From NCBI GenBank assembly GCA_023264475.1, contig JAHFMA010000025.1, forward strand, positions 1 to 5,389: a stretch of 5,389 nt of DNA, written 5' to 3'. Positions 3,579 through 5,389 of this stretch are shown in pieces (position 1 is the first letter of the stretch; every line of letters begins with the position of its first letter). This DNA is from Candidatus Parcubacteria bacterium (GTDB lineage: Bacteria > Patescibacteriota > Minisyncoccia > Phycocordibacterales > PALSA-1337). The notes under the pieces were generated by a model. The model ran no database searches. It was given only the letters and a program-made list of their open reading frames with translations, and had not been told where the DNA came from. The translations under genes and the position numbers were made by a program.

Positions 3579-4568
3579 ATGCTCGCGTCCTCGACGTTCT
3601 TCAAGATCTTCCCGCCTCCGAGATTCCTGCTCATGCCTCATGCGGGGCTCGACATCTCCGATGATGCCATCACATGCATCTCATATGCCGGCCCGGCGCA
3701 TCACAAGCGCATCACCGCCTACGGCTCTGTCGAGCTGCCCAAGGGCCTCATTGATGGGGGAGACGTCAAAGACGAGAAGGACTTGATCTCGTGCCTCGCG
3801 GCCTTCGCCAAGGAACACAGCCTCACTTATGTGAAAGTCTCTATCCCAGAAGAGAAGGCCTATCTCTTCAGCACCGACGTGGCTTCAGCGCCGTTCGACG
3901 AGATCGAGCAGAACATCGAGTTCAAGCTCGAGGAGAATGTGCCCCTCTCGGCTACGGATGCGCTCTTCTATTTCGACCTCATCCCATATACCGTGAAGAG
4001 CGGCTCTCTGCGCGCCAGCGTCTCGGTCGTGCCACAGTCGTATATCGAGCGCTACATATCCATCATTCGCTCAGCCGGCCTCATCCCTGCAGCATTCGAG
4101 GTCGTCCCCAAGTCCATCGCCCGCGCCGTCACGCCGCCGCATTCCGCTCCGGAGACCAAGCTCATCGTCCACGTCATGAATAACAAGACCGGGCTGTACA
4201 TCGTCTCGGGTAGCGTCATCGATTTTGCCTCGACGGTGGCCGTAGCCGGCGCTTCGGATGCGCAAGCTCTGCCCGAGGCGATCGCGACCCTGACCAAAGA
4301 GATCGATCGCGTGCACTCGTATTGGACCTCTCACGGCAACGGCGAACCGATCAAGGAAGTTATCTTGGTAGGCCGCAACGCTCCGGCTTTCGAGCCAGCC
4401 TGCGAGCATGTCAAGAATGAAGCGACCTTCGGTGCCAAGGTCGCCGATGTGTGGTCTAGCGCTTTCAATATCGATCGCTACCTGCCCCCGATCTCTAAAG
4501 AAGCCTCGCTCGGCTATGCCGTGGCCGCCGGCTTGGCACTGGACCCTTCTGCCGGAGATTGCGCATAG
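3579..4568 (+). CDS. pilM: Type IV pilus assembly protein PilM (actin-like ATPase fold)
   Basis: PilM is a cytoplasmic FtsA/actin-like protein that binds the N-terminus of PilN and links the pilus motor to the inner-membrane platform. The product is 329 aa, slightly shorter than the usual 350. Recognisable parts are the phosphate-1-like GLDISDDAITCISYAG (23-38), SIPEEKAYLF (88-97), a PilM-type block IEQNIEFKLEENVPLSATDA (109-128), FEVVPKSIARAV (173-184), ILVGRNA (262-268) and SLGYAVAAGLAL (310-321). The usual Asp/Gly of the phosphate-2 loop reads VHVMNNKTG (197-205), and the late GG reads GR, so nucleotide binding may be weakened. The 18-residue leader containing FFKIFPPPRFLLMP is kept because the promoter points to this ATG rather than M19 at 3633. 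The PilN-like gene follows 3 nt after the stop. Expression is from the extended -10 upstream, perhaps plus read-through from dedA. Confidence 0.92.
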   Translation: MLASSTFFKIFPPPRFLLMPHAGLDISDDAITCISYAGPAHHKRITAYGSVELPKGLIDGGDVKDEKDLISCLAAFAKEHSLTYVKVSIPEEKAYLFSTDVASAPFDEIEQNIEFKLEENVPLSATDALFYFDLIPYTVKSGSLRASVSVVPQSYIERYISIIRSAGLIPAAFEVVPKSIARAVTPPHSAPETKLIVHVMNNKTGLYIVSGSVIDFASTVAVAGASDAQALPEAIATLTKEIDRVHSYWTSHGNGEPIKEVILVGRNAPAFEPACEHVKNEATFGAKVADVWSSAFNIDRYLPPISKEASLGYAVAAGLALDPSAGDCA

Positions 4569-4571
4569 AAT

Positions 4572-5114
4572 ATGAGACACCGCCTAATCCCAGTCGCAGA
4601 GCGCCGCCTGATGCATCGAGAATACCTCTCGAGGGTCGCTGTAGTCTCGCTGTGCATGCTCTCAGCCGCAGTCATGCTCGGCGTGGCGGCGCTTTTCCCG
4701 GCAGATACCCGCGCCCGCCTAGCGGACAAAGCGGCGGTCGACTCAGCCGACCGCGCGAGCAGGGCCGCCGGTTCCGCTGATCTAGCTGCTGCCGAGACGG
4801 ACCTCAACGCCTCCAAGAGCATCCTTGCCGCTCTGTCCGCTGATGCGGACAAGCCCAGGCTCTCTGATGCGGTGCGCGCTATCTCCGTCGGACATTCTCC
4901 GATCATGATCTCGTCCATGAGCTTTGCTCGCCAAGGAACGTCGACCCTCACGATCTCGATCGACGGCATCGCCCCGACTAGGAGCGACCTCTTGGCTTGG
5001 AAGGGCAGGTTGGAGGCATTGGCACCGGGCGCTACAGTCGAACTGCCGATCGCTACCTTGGCCAAGAGCACTGATGTGAATTTCTCCATACGTCTGACCG
5101 CAAACCTAAAATGA
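4572..5114 (+). CDS. PilN-like type IV pilus inner-membrane protein
   Basis: PilN is a bitopic membrane protein whose short cytoplasmic N-terminus docks on PilM and whose periplasmic domain pairs with PilO. This 180-aa product has that plan: a basic N-terminus RHRLIPVAERRLMHREYLSR (2-21), one TM helix (about 22-42), an Ala-rich, probably helical or coiled region (46-90), and a small alpha/beta domain (about 95-180). The segment STLTISIDGIAPTRSDLLAW (124-143) and the ending STDVNFSIRLTANLK match the ferredoxin-like fold pattern of PilN. The usual INLLP PilM-binding peptide reads HRLIP here, with the Asn replaced by Arg. The ATG is 3 nt after the pilM stop with no Shine-Dalgarno site, and its stop overlaps the next start as ATGA, so translation is probably coupled on both sides. 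Identification rests on architecture and position, since sequence similarity in this family is low. Confidence 0.83.
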   Translation: MRHRLIPVAERRLMHREYLSRVAVVSLCMLSAAVMLGVAALFPADTRARLADKAAVDSADRASRAAGSADLAAAETDLNASKSILAALSADADKPRLSDAVRAISVGHSPIMISSMSFARQGTSTLTISIDGIAPTRSDLLAWKGRLEALAPGATVELPIATLAKSTDVNFSIRLTANLK

Positions 5115-5389
5115 CCTCATCCCCGCGCATCAAGACCGGCCTGATCCTCATATCCTTTGCAGCTCTTCTCGTGTCTGGGGCGCTATACGCATATCTCTAT
5201 CACGACACTTTGGCCTTGACGGAGCATGCGATCGGCGCGCGCGCCTCCGTGGCTGACGCCGCGGAGCGCCAGAAGCAATCCAGAGACATCTTGGCGCTGG
5301 CGGCCTCGACGGCCGCCAGCCGCGCGCGCCTGTCAGGGCTTTTCGTGCCGTCTGACGATGCCGTGGCCTTCATCCAATCGATCGAATCC
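5111..5389 (+). CDS. PilO-like type IV pilus inner-membrane protein (3' end beyond window)
   Basis: The frame is open from the ATG at 5111 to the window edge, giving 93 residues. It starts inside the PilN-like stop codon (ATGA overlap), the usual arrangement for pilN-pilO. The visible part has a short basic N-terminus (TSSPRIK), a single TM helix at about 9-30 (LILISFAALLVSGALYAYLY), and a long polar, Ala-rich helix (about 36-72) likely to form a coiled coil with PilN. The segment LSGLFVPSDDAVAFIQSIES (74-93) resembles the start of the periplasmic PilO domain as seen in CPR pilus operons (from memory). The call depends on position and topology, because PilO proteins share little sequence. The C-terminal domain lies outside the window. 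Confidence 0.78.
   Translation, partial: MTSSPRIKTGLILISFAALLVSGALYAYLYHDTLALTEHAIGARASVADAAERQKQSRDILALAASTAASRARLSGLFVPSDDAVAFIQSIES

Noticed and set aside
3633..3635. Alternative PilM start at the internal ATG (MPHAGLDIS)
   Set aside because: A perfect extended -10 is placed for the ATG at 3579, and the FFPPPRFL-type leader resembles CPR PilM N-termini; no initiation signal precedes 3633.
4071..5089. Two long minus-strand open frames (4071-4580 and 4514-5089)
   Set aside because: They are antisense to pilM and the PilN-like gene, have Ala/Ser/Arg-rich low-complexity products with no domain, and arise from GC-rich codon bias on the other strand.

Overview
The window looks like a compact chromosomal segment from a Patescibacteria/CPR bacterium, most likely the Parcubacteria branch (inference). 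The protein set fits: a 130-aa divergent RuvX, a stand-alone EMAP/Trbp111-type tRNA-binding protein, a two-helix membrane protein ending in EWLGF, and PilM/PilN/PilO-like proteins with short CPR-style N-termini. Genes are tightly packed, GC-rich and rich in CGC and CTC codons. No stretch over 300 bases lacks a gene, and I see no insertion sequence, CRISPR array, prophage or replication origin.

Layout. Positions 1-378 (minus) hold the N-terminal two thirds of ruvA, divergent from rpsT (444-707, plus). A terminator and a tRNA-Arg(GCG) gene follow. A bidirectional terminator then separates the tRNA from two minus-strand genes: a two-TM membrane protein (881-1345) and a cysteine-rich probable zinc protein (1409-1897). 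A tRNA-Ser(UGA) gene (1976-2062, minus) is divergent from a plus-strand run: ruvX, the tRNA-binding protein, a DedA-family membrane protein, then pilM, a PilN-like and a PilO-like gene. The PilO-like gene runs off the right edge.

How the genes work together. Much of the window is housekeeping: Holliday-junction or rRNA processing (ruvA, ruvX), ribosome and tRNA function. The last three genes are the start of a type IV pilus inner-membrane platform operon. Their coupling is very tight (3-nt gap, then an ATGA overlap), which suggests co-translation of PilM (cytoplasmic), PilN (one TM) and PilO (one TM).

The most notable signal is regulatory. Three genes (ruvA, ruvX, pilM) have an extended -10 element (TGn plus a TATAAT-like hexamer) ending exactly 6 nt before the ATG, and a fourth (881-1345) has one ending 8 nt before it. 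These should give leaderless or nearly leaderless mRNAs. Only the zinc-protein gene has a strong Shine-Dalgarno sequence, behind a promoter that would give a leader of about 40 nt. I did not find an obviously new multi-gene system. The recurring leaderless-promoter design and some altered key residues in PilM, PilN and RuvX are the items worth following.
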